Shown here in pieces: positions 35,796 through 45,105 of a DNA stretch of 64,000 nucleotides. This DNA is from Bdellovibrio sp. BCCA. Lineage in GTDB: Bacteria > Bdellovibrionota > Bdellovibrionia > Bdellovibrionales > Bdellovibrionaceae. The stretch lies in the NCBI RefSeq assembly GCF_037996825.1, contig NZ_JBBNAC010000001.1:2542001-2606000 (forward strand), read 5' to 3'. The notes under the pieces were generated by a model. The model was not told where the DNA came from and ran no database searches. It saw only the letters and a list, made by a program, of their open reading frames with translations. The position numbers and the translations under genes are program-made. Positions within the stretch are counted from its first letter, which is position 1; each line of letters begins with the position of its first letter.

Positions 35796-36506
35796 CTATT
35801 TCTTTTGAGGATACTTAAGGAAGAGCTCTCTTTGTAAGTCCATCATCAAACTCAGCAAACGGCTTTCCATAAGATGATCAATTCCGATGAATTGCACACC
35901 CGCAATCTGTTTTGTAACTCCGTTTTCTTCTTTGCTTTGCGCGAAACGAACGTCGACAACAAACTCCATGGGACGTCTTACACCCAAGCGCAGTGTGCCT
36001 TTGACATGATCGCCTATCTTGAGCTCAGGTTGGGCCCCCATAAGTTCCATCTTAAATCCACCCGCACTGACATCTTTCACACGACACTCTAAGAAATAAC
36101 TGCGCCCACCATGAGAACTTAGTATAAAAACGGCGTCATACTTTGCTGGAATATCAATGCGCGCATTGGCTCTGCGTTGAAGCTGAAAAAGATCGGTGTC
36201 GATTTTTAAAACCGCCCACCCCGCTTCAAAATAAAGTTCCGTCTGAATGAAATAGCGTTCCGACTTAAAGGCGAAATTCACGATCACTTTTTGTGCCGTC
36301 GTTATGCCTTTGGAATCCGCCGTATGATGGCAAAGAAGGGCTTCGTCTTTTTCAGTTTGCACAGCAATCAGGTGAAACACGTCCTCTTGCAAAGCTCCTT
36401 TTACGGCGATTTGCATTTTATCGCTGGCGATTTCGCGAAAGAGCATTTTCTTTTCAGAAAGCGCCACCTTTTTAAAAATCAATTGCCCTTGTTCTTGGCC
36501 GTTCAT
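35796..36506 (-). CDS. PilZ-domain protein, putative c-di-GMP receptor
   Basis: A 236-residue cytoplasmic protein. The C-terminal half is a PilZ domain with RRANARI (RxxxR) and DVSAGGFKMEL (D/NxSxGG), the two c-di-GMP-binding motifs; an N-terminal beta domain (about 1-125) resembles YcgR-N/PilZN. c-di-GMP signalling controls motility and predation steps in Bdellovibrio, so a motility or invasion role is plausible but not shown. The ATG follows the glpK stop directly (TAGATG), so translation is coupled to glpK. Confidence 0.9.
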   Translation of the reverse strand: MNGQEQGQLIFKKVALSEKKMLFREIASDKMQIAVKGALQEDVFHLIAVQTEKDEALLCHHTADSKGITTAQKVIVNFAFKSERYFIQTELYFEAGWAVLKIDTDLFQLQRRANARIDIPAKYDAVFILSSHGGRSYFLECRVKDVSAGGFKMELMGAQPELKIGDHVKGTLRLGVRRPMEFVVDVRFAQSKEENGVTKQIAGVQFIGIDHLMESRLLSLMMDLQRELFLKYPQKK

Positions 36507-37991
36507 CTACACTCTCTCCAAAGCCATTTGCCAACGAGCCATTCGCTCTTTGCGATCTTTCACGGACATTTTCACTTTAAATTCTTTATTCACTGTCCAA
36601 ACACGTTTGATCTCCTTGAGGTCCTTCCAAAAACCACAACCAAGCCCCGCCATGAAAGCCGCCCCCAGTGCTGTTGTTTCTAAATTGTTAGGACGAATGA
36701 CATTTACGCCGCAATAGTCAGCTTGCATTTGCATTAATAAGTCATTTGCAGCAGCTCCCCCGTCGACACGAACGCCTTTCAACTTTTTGCCCAAATCTTT
36801 TTGCATGGTCACGAGGATATCAACGTTCTGCAAAGCCATCGCCTCTAAGGTTGCTCTTGCAATATGCGCTTTCGTTGAACCACGTGTAAGGCCACAGATC
36901 AAACCACGCGCGTCGGGTTTCCAATGAGGAGCACCGAGCCCCGTCAGTGCCGGAACAAATTCAACTCCGTCGGTGCTCTCCACCGTTTTTGCAAGAGCTT
37001 CGACTTCCGAAGATTGTTGAATAAGTCCCAAGCCATCGCGCAACCACTGAACAGCGGCTCCACACACAAAGGCCCCGCCTTCAAGAGCGTAAGTGAGTTC
37101 TTCATTTTTTAACTTCCAAGCGATTGTCGTAAGAAGTTTATTTTTAGACTTCACAGCTTTTTTGCCCGTGTTGAGTAAAAGAAAACTTCCAGTTCCAAAA
37201 GTGCATTTTGATTCACCGACATCGTAACACGCCTGACCGAACAATGCCGCCTGCTGATCTCCCACAATACCTGTGATAGGAATTCCATCGGGCATAAAGC
37301 CCAAACCTTGAGTACGACCGAAATCGGCGTTCGATGGACAGATCTCTGGCAAAATTCCTTCTTGCACATTGAAAAGTTTTAAAAGTTCTTCGTCCCACCA
37401 ACCCGTGTGAATATTCATCAGCATGGTGCGTGAAGCATTGCTGACATCCGTTTTATGAGACTGACCGCCAGTTAATTTCCAAAGCAAGAACGTATCTACA
37501 GTTCCGGCGAGAACCTCTTCATTGCGAGCTTTCTGTGCGGCCCCGGGGACATTTTTTAAGATCCATTGAATTTTGGTCGCCGAAAAATACGGGTCCAAAA
37601 CAAGTCCCGTTTTTGCCGTGATCATTTTCTCTTTTTTATTTTTCTTTAATTTCTCGCAGATCTCTTGCGTGCGACGGCATTGCCATACAATCGCGTTGTA
37701 AATCGCTTTACCTGATTTACGGTCCCAAAGCATCACCGTCTCTCGTTGGTTGGTGATTCCAATGGCACGAATTTGGGAGCCTTTTACTCCTGCTTTTTCC
37801 ATCGCCAGGCGCATTGAACGCTGTGTGGAATACCAAATATCTTCAGGATCGTGTTCGACCCACCCCGGCTTAGGAAAAATCTGTTTGAAAGCCTCACGCG
37901 CTTCGGCGACAAGACCTCCGGCTTGATTGATAATGCAAGTCCTAGAGCTGGTTGTACCTTGGTCAATAGCCATGATAAAAGAAGAAGACAT
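36507..37991 (-). CDS. glpK: glycerol kinase
   Basis: Phosphorylates glycerol to glycerol 3-phosphate. About 494 residues, standard FGGY-family length. Motifs are AIDQGTTSSRTCI, GWVEHDPEDIW, ITNQRETVMLWDR, WQCRRT, GIVGDQQAALFGQ and VDGGAAANDLLMQMQAD. The frame opens at a GTG (37997), but the ATG at 37991 has GGAG five bases upstream and is preferred. It is divergent from the acyltransferase gene, so glycerol 3-phosphate supply and phospholipid acylation genes are side by side. No glpF or glpD is nearby. Confidence 0.96.
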   Translation of the reverse strand: MSSSFIMAIDQGTTSSRTCIINQAGGLVAEAREAFKQIFPKPGWVEHDPEDIWYSTQRSMRLAMEKAGVKGSQIRAIGITNQRETVMLWDRKSGKAIYNAIVWQCRRTQEICEKLKKNKKEKMITAKTGLVLDPYFSATKIQWILKNVPGAAQKARNEEVLAGTVDTFLLWKLTGGQSHKTDVSNASRTMLMNIHTGWWDEELLKLFNVQEGILPEICPSNADFGRTQGLGFMPDGIPITGIVGDQQAALFGQACYDVGESKCTFGTGSFLLLNTGKKAVKSKNKLLTTIAWKLKNEELTYALEGGAFVCGAAVQWLRDGLGLIQQSSEVEALAKTVESTDGVEFVPALTGLGAPHWKPDARGLICGLTRGSTKAHIARATLEAMALQNVDILVTMQKDLGKKLKGVRVDGGAAANDLLMQMQADYCGVNVIRPNNLETTALGAAFMAGLGCGFWKDLKEIKRVWTVNKEFKVKMSVKDRKERMARWQMALERV

Positions 37992-38027
37992 AAACACTCC
38001 GCCGTCGATGGATGACTAAGTAACATC

Positions 38028-38798
38028 ATGAAGAATTTCCTGACGAAACCCAACGAAAAAATTTTCGGTCTTCGGAACCTTGACCGAGACACTCTGATTT
38101 TTCGTGTTCTGCCCCGCTTTTTACTTGAAATTCTGCGCAAATATTTCCGCATGGAGATCGAAGGCGTTGAGAACATTCCGCGTCGCGGAGCTGTTATCAT
38201 TGCTCCGAACCATTCTGGGTATTCGGGCTTTGACGCTTTTTTGTTGGGACATATTGTTCAACAAGAAGCCAAACGCGTCCCCCGAGTTTTGACTCACCAC
38301 TTTTGGTTTTTGACGGAAACCACGGCGATCCCCGCGCAAAAAATGGGATTCACCGAGGCGACTTATGAAAACGGTCTGAACGCTCTTAAAAAAGGAAATG
38401 CGATTGTGCTTTTCCCTGAAGGCGAGCAAGGAAATTTCAAACCGACGTCGGAACGTTATCAATTGCAGGAGTTTAAACGCGGCTTTGTGCGCATGGCTCT
38501 CGAAACGCAATCACCGATTGTCCCTGTTGTGATCCTGGGTGCGGAAGAAACTCATATCAACTTAAAGAAACTGAAGTTCACAAAGTTTTTAAAAGGCTCG
38601 GTGATCCCGCTTCCTTTGAATGTTATTCCTTTGCCCGCGAAATGGCGCATTCGTTTTTTGGAACCCATCCATCTTCCCTACAAAGCCTCTGCGATTGATG
38701 ATGCCGAATTGGTTCATGAAATCGCGCAAGACATTCAAGAAAGAATGCAGGCCGCAGTCAAAGAAGAGCTGCACAAACGCGGAAATCCTTTTTTATAA
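38028..38798 (+). CDS. PlsC-like lysophospholipid acyltransferase
   Basis: A 256-residue membrane-associated acyltransferase of the glycerolipid type. The catalytic block reads APNHSGYSGFDAF, with six residues between His and Asp rather than the canonical four; this spacing occurs in the LPLAT/MGAT-like branch. FPEGEQGNFKP is the phosphate-binding FPEGxR-type motif, with Gln in place of Arg. A further conserved block is PIVPVVILGAEE. There is no clear Shine-Dalgarno site. It ends 2 bp before the convergent small pilin gene. Confidence 0.86.
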   Translation: MKNFLTKPNEKIFGLRNLDRDTLIFRVLPRFLLEILRKYFRMEIEGVENIPRRGAVIIAPNHSGYSGFDAFLLGHIVQQEAKRVPRVLTHHFWFLTETTAIPAQKMGFTEATYENGLNALKKGNAIVLFPEGEQGNFKPTSERYQLQEFKRGFVRMALETQSPIVPVVILGAEETHINLKKLKFTKFLKGSVIPLPLNVIPLPAKWRIRFLEPIHLPYKASAIDDAELVHEIAQDIQERMQAAVKEELHKRGNPFL

Positions 38799-38800
38799 AA

Positions 38801-38986
38801 TTATTTATGCCTGTCGGGAACGTCGTCGCCGATGGTCTTTAAGATCGAGTGCCACTTAGACACAAGGATGCCAGGGTTGTCAGCATTACGACTGACTAGG
38901 CGGCTTGTTAAAAGCGCCGCGATCCCCACTGCGATAACGAGGAGGAGTACGTACTCCACCACGATTTGACCTCGGTTGTTCTTCAT
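38801..38986 (-). CDS. Flp/TadE-type small pilin
   Basis: The 61-residue product starts MKNNRGQIVVEYVLLLVIAVG. Gly followed by four residues, Glu and Tyr (G|QIVVEY) is the class III prepilin cleavage pattern of Flp and TadE proteins, leaving a mature chain of about 55 residues, one hydrophobic helix and a short polar tail. It probably needs a TadV-like peptidase and a tad secretion system, not encoded here. It lies 12 bp downstream of a 143-residue protein gene on the same strand. Confidence 0.8.
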   Translation of the reverse strand: MKNNRGQIVVEYVLLLVIAVGIAALLTSRLVSRNADNPGILVSKWHSILKTIGDDVPDRHK

Positions 38987-38998
38987 GAAATCAGTATA

Positions 38999-39430
38999 TC
39001 ACAGTTCCGCAAGAGCGGAAGTCGCCTCAAGGGAGGCTGGACGCCAGTTTTCCATTGTGAGACGAAGAGTTTCTATCAAAAGATCCAGGTTTTCATCTTC
39101 AATAGGACCACGAAGGCCGATAACCACGTCCTCATGCCACTTTTCTACCTCAAGGGCACTTGGAGTCTTTTCAGCTCCTTCAAAAGAAAGAAGGAAGCTA
39201 TCCGCTGTTGGATAAATCATCACAAGGATATTCGCGCCTGAAGCTTTTGAGACTTCCTTAGCTTTGACCATCTCTGCACTCAACTTTTGTTGAATCAGAA
39301 AATAGATCTTTAAAGCCAGCGCCTCATGAAACTGGGCAAAGTAAATGCGCACGGGACCATCAAAGATGGCACTGTTAAACGCAGGATTAAAATACTTCGA
39401 CTGCATTAAAGTGGTATATGACGATCTCAT
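38999..39430 (-). CDS. hypothetical protein upstream of the Flp-type pilin
   Basis: A 143-residue soluble, mildly acidic protein with no signal peptide. GAGGGG lies before the ATG. The gene ends 12 bp before the Flp-type pilin gene and is probably cotranscribed with it. Secondary structure looks mixed alpha/beta (ANILVMIYPTADSFLLSF; NLDLLIETLRLTMENW). I do not recognise the family, and a role with the pilin is suggested by position only. Confidence 0.75.
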   Translation of the reverse strand: MRSSYTTLMQSKYFNPAFNSAIFDGPVRIYFAQFHEALALKIYFLIQQKLSAEMVKAKEVSKASGANILVMIYPTADSFLLSFEGAEKTPSALEVEKWHEDVVIGLRGPIEDENLDLLIETLRLTMENWRPASLEATSALAEL

Positions 39431-39530
39431 GTTGTTATTTCCCCTCCACTAGCACAGCTCAAGACTAGGAAGAAAGTAGGTGCTTTTTCAAAGGAAATTT
39501 TAAGATTCTTAAATTTTCTGACGCAGCAAA

Positions 39531-40772
39531 TTATTTTAAGCTGCCGAAAATCTTCTTTCCTCTCGAAAAAACAACCTTATCTACGCTCTCCCCAACACTG
39601 TAGAACAAGGTCTGCCAGTCTTTCTCCATGCATAAAATATCAGCAGACTTTCCGACCTCCAAAGATCCTACTTCTTGCTGCAAATTCAATGCGTGCGCGG
39701 CTCCCACCGTGTATGCACCAATCACTTCAGGCAAACTCATTTTCATTTCTAAACGTGCGAGCAAGCCCACCAAGTTCAGATCTTGTGTTGGAGAACTGCC
39801 CGGATTGAAGTCAGTTGCGAGAGCTACCCGAGCTCCGGCATCAATCATCTCTCTCGCCGGTGGATATTTTGTTTTCATGTAAAGATCGGCAGCCGGTAAA
39901 AGTACGCAGGTGGTTTCCGATTTTGCGAGATTCTGAATTTCTTTATCTGTCACTTGCAACAAGTGATCACCTGACAAAGCCCCAATTCTGACAGCCACAT
40001 CACTGCCACCACTGAGTGACAATTGATCGGCATGAACTAAAACTTCAAATCCAAGTTCTTGAGCCCGACGTAAATATTTTTCGGAAGCTTCCGGAGGGAA
40101 AAATCCTTTTTCAATAAAAACATCCACACGACGCGCGAGTTTTTTCTTTTTCACAACCGGAAGAATTTCTTGTCCTAAAAATACCAAGTAGTCTTCGTAG
40201 GATTTAAACTCGGGAGGTAAGGCATGCGCTCCCAAAAAGGTGCTCACGGTTCTGAGGCCCTGCACTTTCTGCGCGGCCTGCAACATCTTAAGTTCATCTT
40301 TAAGGTTCAGGGCATAACCCGATTTTATTTCTAAAGTCGTCACACCTTGAGAAATAAAATGATCGGCGCGCTTCTGCCCGCCCTTTGCAAGTTCCGCCAA
40401 AGAAGCTCCGCGAGTTTTTTTCATTGTCGAAAGAATACCACCGCCGCGAGCTGCGATTTCCTGGTAACTGACACCTTGATTGCGCATTTCAAATTCTGCC
40501 GCTCTGTCGCCTGCAAAAATCAAATGCGTGTGACATTCAACAAAACCAGGAAGAATCGTCTTCCCTTTCATGTTGAACTCTTGATGTTTCTTTTTAGCAA
40601 ATTCTTTAGGAAGTTTTTTATCGGTTCCCACCCAAACAATACGATCTTTTTCAAAGAGAATCGAAGCTTGCTTTAAGATACCGAGATCTTCTTCACGAAC
40701 GCGACGGCCTTGTTTTTGTGCCGCACCTTGAAGAGTCAAAAGAGTCGAAATATTTTTTAAGAGAATACCCAT
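39531..40772 (-). CDS. hutI: imidazolonepropionase
   Basis: A metal-dependent amidohydrolase that converts imidazolone propionate to N-formimino-glutamate in histidine degradation. About 413 residues. Metal and substrate residues are in GFVECHTHLIFAGDRAAEFEMR, GVTTLEIKSGYAL, LVHADQLSLSGGS and ALATDFNPGSSP. The frame opens at an ATG at 40799, but the ATG at 40772 (MGILLKNISTL) matches the family start better; neither has a ribosome site. Other hut genes are absent from the window, so the pathway is split or this is a lone copy. Confidence 0.93.
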   Translation of the reverse strand: MGILLKNISTLLTLQGAAQKQGRRVREEDLGILKQASILFEKDRIVWVGTDKKLPKEFAKKKHQEFNMKGKTILPGFVECHTHLIFAGDRAAEFEMRNQGVSYQEIAARGGGILSTMKKTRGASLAELAKGGQKRADHFISQGVTTLEIKSGYALNLKDELKMLQAAQKVQGLRTVSTFLGAHALPPEFKSYEDYLVFLGQEILPVVKKKKLARRVDVFIEKGFFPPEASEKYLRRAQELGFEVLVHADQLSLSGGSDVAVRIGALSGDHLLQVTDKEIQNLAKSETTCVLLPAADLYMKTKYPPAREMIDAGARVALATDFNPGSSPTQDLNLVGLLARLEMKMSLPEVIGAYTVGAAHALNLQQEVGSLEVGKSADILCMEKDWQTLFYSVGESVDKVVFSRGKKIFGSLK

Positions 40773-40821
40773 GGCTTTATTCAAACATATACGTTCCATG
40801 GATCAAGTAAAAACAAAGTTC

Positions 40822-41268
40822 CTACGAAATCTTGATACTATGACTGGCTGTTTCTTCGGCTTTGGGAATCGTGATTTGCAAGACGCCATCCTCAAAATGA
40901 GCGTGAATCTTATCTGCAACCACTTGCGAAGGCAGGGCAAAACTTCTTGAGAATTTTCCATAATATCTTTCGCTGTATTTGCTTTCACCTTTGGCTTCGC
41001 GAAGACGCTCCCCAGAGATCGTCACCATATCGCCATGAAGCTCTACATTGATGTCTTGTTTTTTCATACCAGGAAGATCCACCGTTACTAAAAAGGACTT
41101 TTCCAATTCTTCGAAATCAATGGATGGTGTAAAGTCTGTTTCAGATTCCGTCAAAGCTCCCGGTGAAAGCTGCCGATCAAACTCGTTGATAAACTCTTCG
41201 AATTGAGTGGCAAAATTTCTGCTGAAGAAACGCTCGCCACTCCACGGCGCAAGAAAACGCATCGGCAT
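40822..41268 (-). CDS. small heat-shock protein (Hsp20/alpha-crystallin)
   Basis: A 148-residue ATP-independent holdase. The alpha-crystallin domain spans about 45-140, with SFLVTVDLPGMKKQDINVEL, the GERL-type segment ISGERLREAKGESKYSERYYGKF, and AHFEDGVLQITIPKAE near the end. The N-terminal arm is amphipathic (FFSRNFATQFEEFINEF). AGAGG lies before the ATG. No CIRCE or sigma-32 promoter was recognised in the 121-bp divergent region shared with the alcohol dehydrogenase gene. Confidence 0.94.
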   Translation of the reverse strand: MPMRFLAPWSGERFFSRNFATQFEEFINEFDRQLSPGALTESETDFTPSIDFEELEKSFLVTVDLPGMKKQDINVELHGDMVTISGERLREAKGESKYSERYYGKFSRSFALPSQVVADKIHAHFEDGVLQITIPKAEETASHSIKIS

Positions 41269-41389
41269 GCAAGACCTCTTTTGTATATAGCGCCATTATT
41301 TCCCTCTGAAAAAGTCGGTCAATATGTATCACAACACTTGATCTTGCAGAGGTCGCTGCTCAGCTTAAAATCTTCATATAGGAGGTTCT

Positions 41390-42418
41390 ATGAAAGCCGT
41401 CCGCTTTGTCGGCGTGGGGAAACCCGCCGAAGTCGTCGATATTCCAAAACCAGAACCAAAAGCCGGAGAAGTTCTTGTCAAAATCGGAGGCGCTGGAGTT
41501 TGCCACTCTGATCTTCATGTTCTTCAGCGCGGTATCGGCATTGATCGACCGTTCACATTAGGTCATGAAAATGCAGGATGGGTTGCGGCTCTTGGAAGTG
41601 GCGTTAAAAACTGGAAGGAGGGAGACGCCGTCGCTGTGTATGGCCCTTGGGGTTGCGGATACTGTCACGCCTGCACACAGTCTTTTGAAAATTACTGTGA
41701 AAACTGGAAACCGGGAAAAGCTTACGGTGGCGGCCTTGGAACTGACGGAGGAATGGCGGAGTACATGATTGTTCCCTCCGAAAGACTTTTGGTTTCTCTT
41801 GGGAAATTAAATCCAAAAGATGCGGCTCCTTTGAGCGATGCGGCTTTAACTCCTTATCATGCCATTAAAAGAGCGTTGCCTCTTTTAACTCCGGAAACAA
41901 CCGTTGTTGTTTTGGGGGTTGGAGGCTTGGGTCATATGGCTGTGCAACTTTTAAAATGTCTTTCGAGTGCCCGTCTTGTTGCCGGTGATGTCGACGAAGC
42001 CAAATTAGCAATGGCTAAAAAATTAGGTGCGGATCTTACGGTGAATACAAAAAATCCCGACGCTGCAGAAAAGATCAATCAATTCACCGGTCCCCGCAAA
42101 GCCACTTTCGTCCTTGATTGTGTCGGCGTTCAGCCTACAGTGACCTTAGCCACACAAATTGTGGGTATGAACAGTCAACTTACTGTCGCAGGTCTTGGCG
42201 GCGGTAAGATCATCATGGATGGCAGCGAAGTGCCGTTTGGCTGCATGGTGAGCACGCCTTATTGGGGCTCGCGCGCAGAACTGATTGAAGTTTTGGCGTT
42301 AGCGGAGTCTGGAAAAATTCATGCAGAGGTGACTCATTACAAACTTGAAGATACACCTTCTGTTTATCACAAACTTGATGAAGGTATGATTCGCGGACGT
42401 GCGGTGATTGTGCCGTAA
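41390..42418 (+). CDS. zinc-dependent alcohol dehydrogenase (AdhP-like)
   Basis: A 342-residue NAD-dependent medium-chain dehydrogenase. The catalytic zinc ligands are Cys in GVCHSDLHV and His in LGHENAGWV. The structural zinc site is Cys-x2-Cys-x2-Cys-x7-Cys in GCGYCHACTQSFENYC. The Rossmann motif VVLGVGGLGHMAVQLL is followed by an acidic DVDEAKL that favours NAD over NADP. AGGAGG lies before the ATG. A strong bidirectional terminator separates it from the convergent operon. Confidence 0.94.
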   Translation: MKAVRFVGVGKPAEVVDIPKPEPKAGEVLVKIGGAGVCHSDLHVLQRGIGIDRPFTLGHENAGWVAALGSGVKNWKEGDAVAVYGPWGCGYCHACTQSFENYCENWKPGKAYGGGLGTDGGMAEYMIVPSERLLVSLGKLNPKDAAPLSDAALTPYHAIKRALPLLTPETTVVVLGVGGLGHMAVQLLKCLSSARLVAGDVDEAKLAMAKKLGADLTVNTKNPDAAEKINQFTGPRKATFVLDCVGVQPTVTLATQIVGMNSQLTVAGLGGGKIIMDGSEVPFGCMVSTPYWGSRAELIEVLALAESGKIHAEVTHYKLEDTPSVYHKLDEGMIRGRAVIVP

Positions 42419-42424
42419 AAATAA

Positions 42425-42460
42425 AAACGGCGTTTGAGTTACCAAACGCCGTTTGCTTTT
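42425..42460. terminator. bidirectional intrinsic terminator
   Basis: AAACGGCGTTTG and CAAACGCCGTTT form a perfect 12-bp stem with a 6-nt loop, A-rich on the left and GCTTTT on the right, between convergent genes. Confidence 0.9.
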
Positions 42461-42475
42461 GATTCAGATTATTTT

Positions 42476-43633
42476 TTATTTCACTCGTGGCGCAAACCAC
42501 ATGTCGATCACAGAACCTTTTTTCTCTTTGCCTTTTTGCACAAAGGTAAATGTGCTGCGCTCACGAACTTCAGCTCTGTCGCCGATCGGTGTCGTTGAAG
42601 AAGCATCATATTTCAAAGAAACCGATTTAATTTTCGATTTCAATGGAACCAACTCACCGTCTTGCACAATACCATCGCCGTTTTTATCATACCAAAGCAG
42701 AAGTTTTGCAAAGTCTTTGTCTTTCGAATCGATCACGTCGTCTTTGTTTGAATCAAACTCGCGTAAAGCTTCAAATCCGTTTTTGAATTTATCGCCTTGA
42801 TTTCCGAACAACTCGTCGGCTGTCGTGATTTTTTTATCGCCATTACGATCAACCGCGATGAAAGCTCCTGGCGCCCCTTTTTCCGGCCACATTGTTTTTC
42901 CGGAAGGATTCAACGGGAAATCGACTTCAGAAGTGAACTGTGGACGTTTGTCGTCGAAGAACACCATCAGTGGCGAGAAGTAACCGCCGCAGAAACCATT
43001 TTCACCAGGGAAGAATGCGGAAATGCTATATTGTTTTCCGTCACTCGAATTGCTTGTGTAAACGTTGCTTGAAAGGTCCCCTGTGTAACCCATAAATTGC
43101 TGGCCACTCTCGGTGCCCGGCGCAAAATATTGTTTGAAGCGAACGTCATGAAGTTTTACGTCAAAATCACTGCTGATATTTCCTTCCTCATCTACTTTTG
43201 TAGTGAAGTTGATGGGAATCGTGATTCGCACGCTGTTTCCGGCATAGGACGCAATCGCTCCACCAGTCACGTCAGGTCCAGAAATTTGTACAACCTGATC
43301 ACTTCCGGCCATTGAAACCACTTTAGCAGGATAGTTGATCTGATACTGCTTTAAGGCTCCCTTGTCGTTGATGGTCAGAAAAAGTTGAACCGTCGACTTC
43401 GGAGAAATTGGATTTGATACGCTTCTTAAGTTCGTACCAAAGCACGTATTTGAAACATTGATGGTGATTCCCTCTTGGGATGCGCGCGAGGCCTGTCCAG
43501 ATAGAACAACCCCTTGAAATCCTGCAGTACCCCCTGCCCCTGAGTTCACTGCTGCGGGTTGTTGGTCCGCTGCAAAAGCGTGAAGAGCCACGCCACACAA
43601 AAGTGGAGCGCTCAGCCATTTCATAGAAAACAT
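42476..43633 (-). CDS. exported EF-hand calcium-binding protein of the pseudopilin operon
   Basis: A 385-residue protein with a signal peptide (to LHAFAAD). Residues about 40-245 are Ser/Gly/Asn-rich and beta-like. The C-terminal third carries three EF-hand or dockerin-type loops: DRNGDKKITTADE, DSNKDDVIDSKDKD and DKNGDGIVQDGE, each with Asp/Asn at positions 1, 3 and 5. Calcium binding is therefore likely. GGGGG lies 6-7 nt before the ATG. It is the last gene of an operon with three pseudopilin-like proteins and may be their cargo or tip component, which is an inference. Confidence 0.85.
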   Translation of the reverse strand: MFSMKWLSAPLLCGVALHAFAADQQPAAVNSGAGGTAGFQGVVLSGQASRASQEGITINVSNTCFGTNLRSVSNPISPKSTVQLFLTINDKGALKQYQINYPAKVVSMAGSDQVVQISGPDVTGGAIASYAGNSVRITIPINFTTKVDEEGNISSDFDVKLHDVRFKQYFAPGTESGQQFMGYTGDLSSNVYTSNSSDGKQYSISAFFPGENGFCGGYFSPLMVFFDDKRPQFTSEVDFPLNPSGKTMWPEKGAPGAFIAVDRNGDKKITTADELFGNQGDKFKNGFEALREFDSNKDDVIDSKDKDFAKLLLWYDKNGDGIVQDGELVPLKSKIKSVSLKYDASSTTPIGDRAEVRERSTFTFVQKGKEKKGSVIDMWFAPRVK

Positions 43634-43645
43634 ACAAGCCCCCTT

Positions 43646-44614
43646 TTAGTTCCCCTTTTTATCCGGTCTCTCGATCATGTAGTAAATCAAAGCGGCATGT
43701 GCATCATTCCGCTTAAACTGCACTCTCGAAATATCGGCTGCGAACAATTGTCCTTTCGGAAACGTGGCTCCCGAGTACACTGATCGCAAAAGGTTTACTT
43801 TCCCCTCTTTATCCTTCTCTAAATAATACTTTACGACAGAAACTGATTTCAAGCGAACAAGTGGGGCTGCTCCCCCCATTGGCGGTATATCCCTAAAGAA
43901 AGCATCTTCACTGTTTACTGTCTCACTTGGATACATCGGATGAGTCGTGTCTAAAAAGTTGGGAATACTAAATGCCAACGGTGTCAGTCGCGACTCCCCT
44001 AGAGTTGTCACGACTCCTAGAAAGATTGGCGATCGTGCCGGTCTAGAGTAATCAGGTCCCGTGGCCGTCATAGCTCGCACCGCTGCCGGAGAATCCAACA
44101 TCAAGATAGATCCGATCTGCCAGAATGCCGCCTTAGAAAGCTCAACTGCTTTGTTTTTGTTCAGAGAACGGAAACTGATATCTGATGCCACATTTGGATT
44201 TCCTGACGGGGCTCCAATATCGTAAGCGGCAGCCGGAGCATACATCATACTTTCAGAAACACGCTCTCGCGTGATAAGAAAAGTAAATTCGTTGCGACGA
44301 CCATACTCCAGCGTAAGAATACGCTCACCTGTATCAAGGCCTGATTCCGTCATATCAGTAATGAAATCAAAGAAACGATGACCACGATCATCTACGACCA
44401 CGAGATTGTTAAACGAAGGCTCTGACAGCTTAAGGTCCTTAAGAAGCATACGCTCAGCAATAATATTATCGACCTTTTCTTCGATCTCGTTGGTAATTTC
44501 ATTTTTCGTTTTTGCCGTGAAAACGAAAAAGGACGCCGCGACCATGCCTAAGATTCCCATCAAGGCGATACCGACGACCATTTCTGCTAAAGTAAAACCT
44601 TTTTGATTCCTCAT
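43646..44614 (-). CDS. type IV pilin-like/pseudopilin protein (322 aa)
   Basis: The N-terminus NQKGFTLAEMVVGIALMGILG is a textbook prepilin site: cleavage after Gly, Phe at +1, Glu at +5, then a hydrophobic helix. The remaining 290 residues are a large globular domain, of GspJ/PilW-like size. Its ATG overlaps the stop of the preceding pseudopilin gene (ATGA). It probably assembles with the next two proteins into a pseudopilus tip. No secretion ATPase or secretin is encoded within the window. Confidence 0.9.
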   Translation of the reverse strand: MRNQKGFTLAEMVVGIALMGILGMVAASFFVFTAKTKNEITNEIEEKVDNIIAERMLLKDLKLSEPSFNNLVVVDDRGHRFFDFITDMTESGLDTGERILTLEYGRRNEFTFLITRERVSESMMYAPAAAYDIGAPSGNPNVASDISFRSLNKNKAVELSKAAFWQIGSILMLDSPAAVRAMTATGPDYSRPARSPIFLGVVTTLGESRLTPLAFSIPNFLDTTHPMYPSETVNSEDAFFRDIPPMGGAAPLVRLKSVSVVKYYLEKDKEGKVNLLRSVYSGATFPKGQLFAADISRVQFKRNDAHAALIYYMIERPDKKGN

Positions 44615-45105
44615 TGCGAATTCACCACAAATTGATAGTCCACGAAACCAAATGAGCTTTCACCTTTTCCACCTTTGGAATCAGATGAGCCTTCCCAATC
44701 TTTGTGACTTAAACGAACTGTCACTAAATAAAGACCTTTAATTCCCGGATAAGCCTGGATCACGAAACCATATCTTCCAGGACAACCAGGACAAGTTTCT
44801 TTAGGTTCAAGTTTTCCATTTCCCCAGGCCATGGGAAGTTTATCCAAAGCCAGAGCATTGTTTCTTTCTTCGTCCGTTTGCACATAGTTGATCTGATACA
44901 TTCGCACGTTAGGACGAATATTCTCGATCACATCATTGATCTGTTTGTAAACGGAGTTTTTAGTTCCGCTGTCTTTCGCGATCTTTTTCATTCCCAAGAC
45001 CCCGGAAATAAAAAAGGATCCAACCAAAGTGATCATCGCAAGTCCCAACAGACTTTCTATGATCGAAATACCTTTATTGTTCTTAAGCAAAGAAGTCTTC
45101 TTCAT
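44611..45105 (-). CDS. type IV pilin-like/pseudopilin protein (164 aa)
   Basis: A prepilin with a short leader, KNNKGISIIESLLGLAMITLVG, with Gly before the cleavage site and Glu at +5. The size suits a GspI/PilV-like minor pseudopilin. A CPGCPG pair of cysteines occurs in the globular part. Both ends overlap neighbouring genes by 4 nt (ATGA), so the three pseudopilin genes are tightly coupled. Confidence 0.9.
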   Translation of the reverse strand: MKKTSLLKNNKGISIIESLLGLAMITLVGSFFISGVLGMKKIAKDSGTKNSVYKQINDVIENIRPNVRMYQINYVQTDEERNNALALDKLPMAWGNGKLEPKETCPGCPGRYGFVIQAYPGIKGLYLVTVRLSHKDWEGSSDSKGGKGESSFGFVDYQFVVNSQ

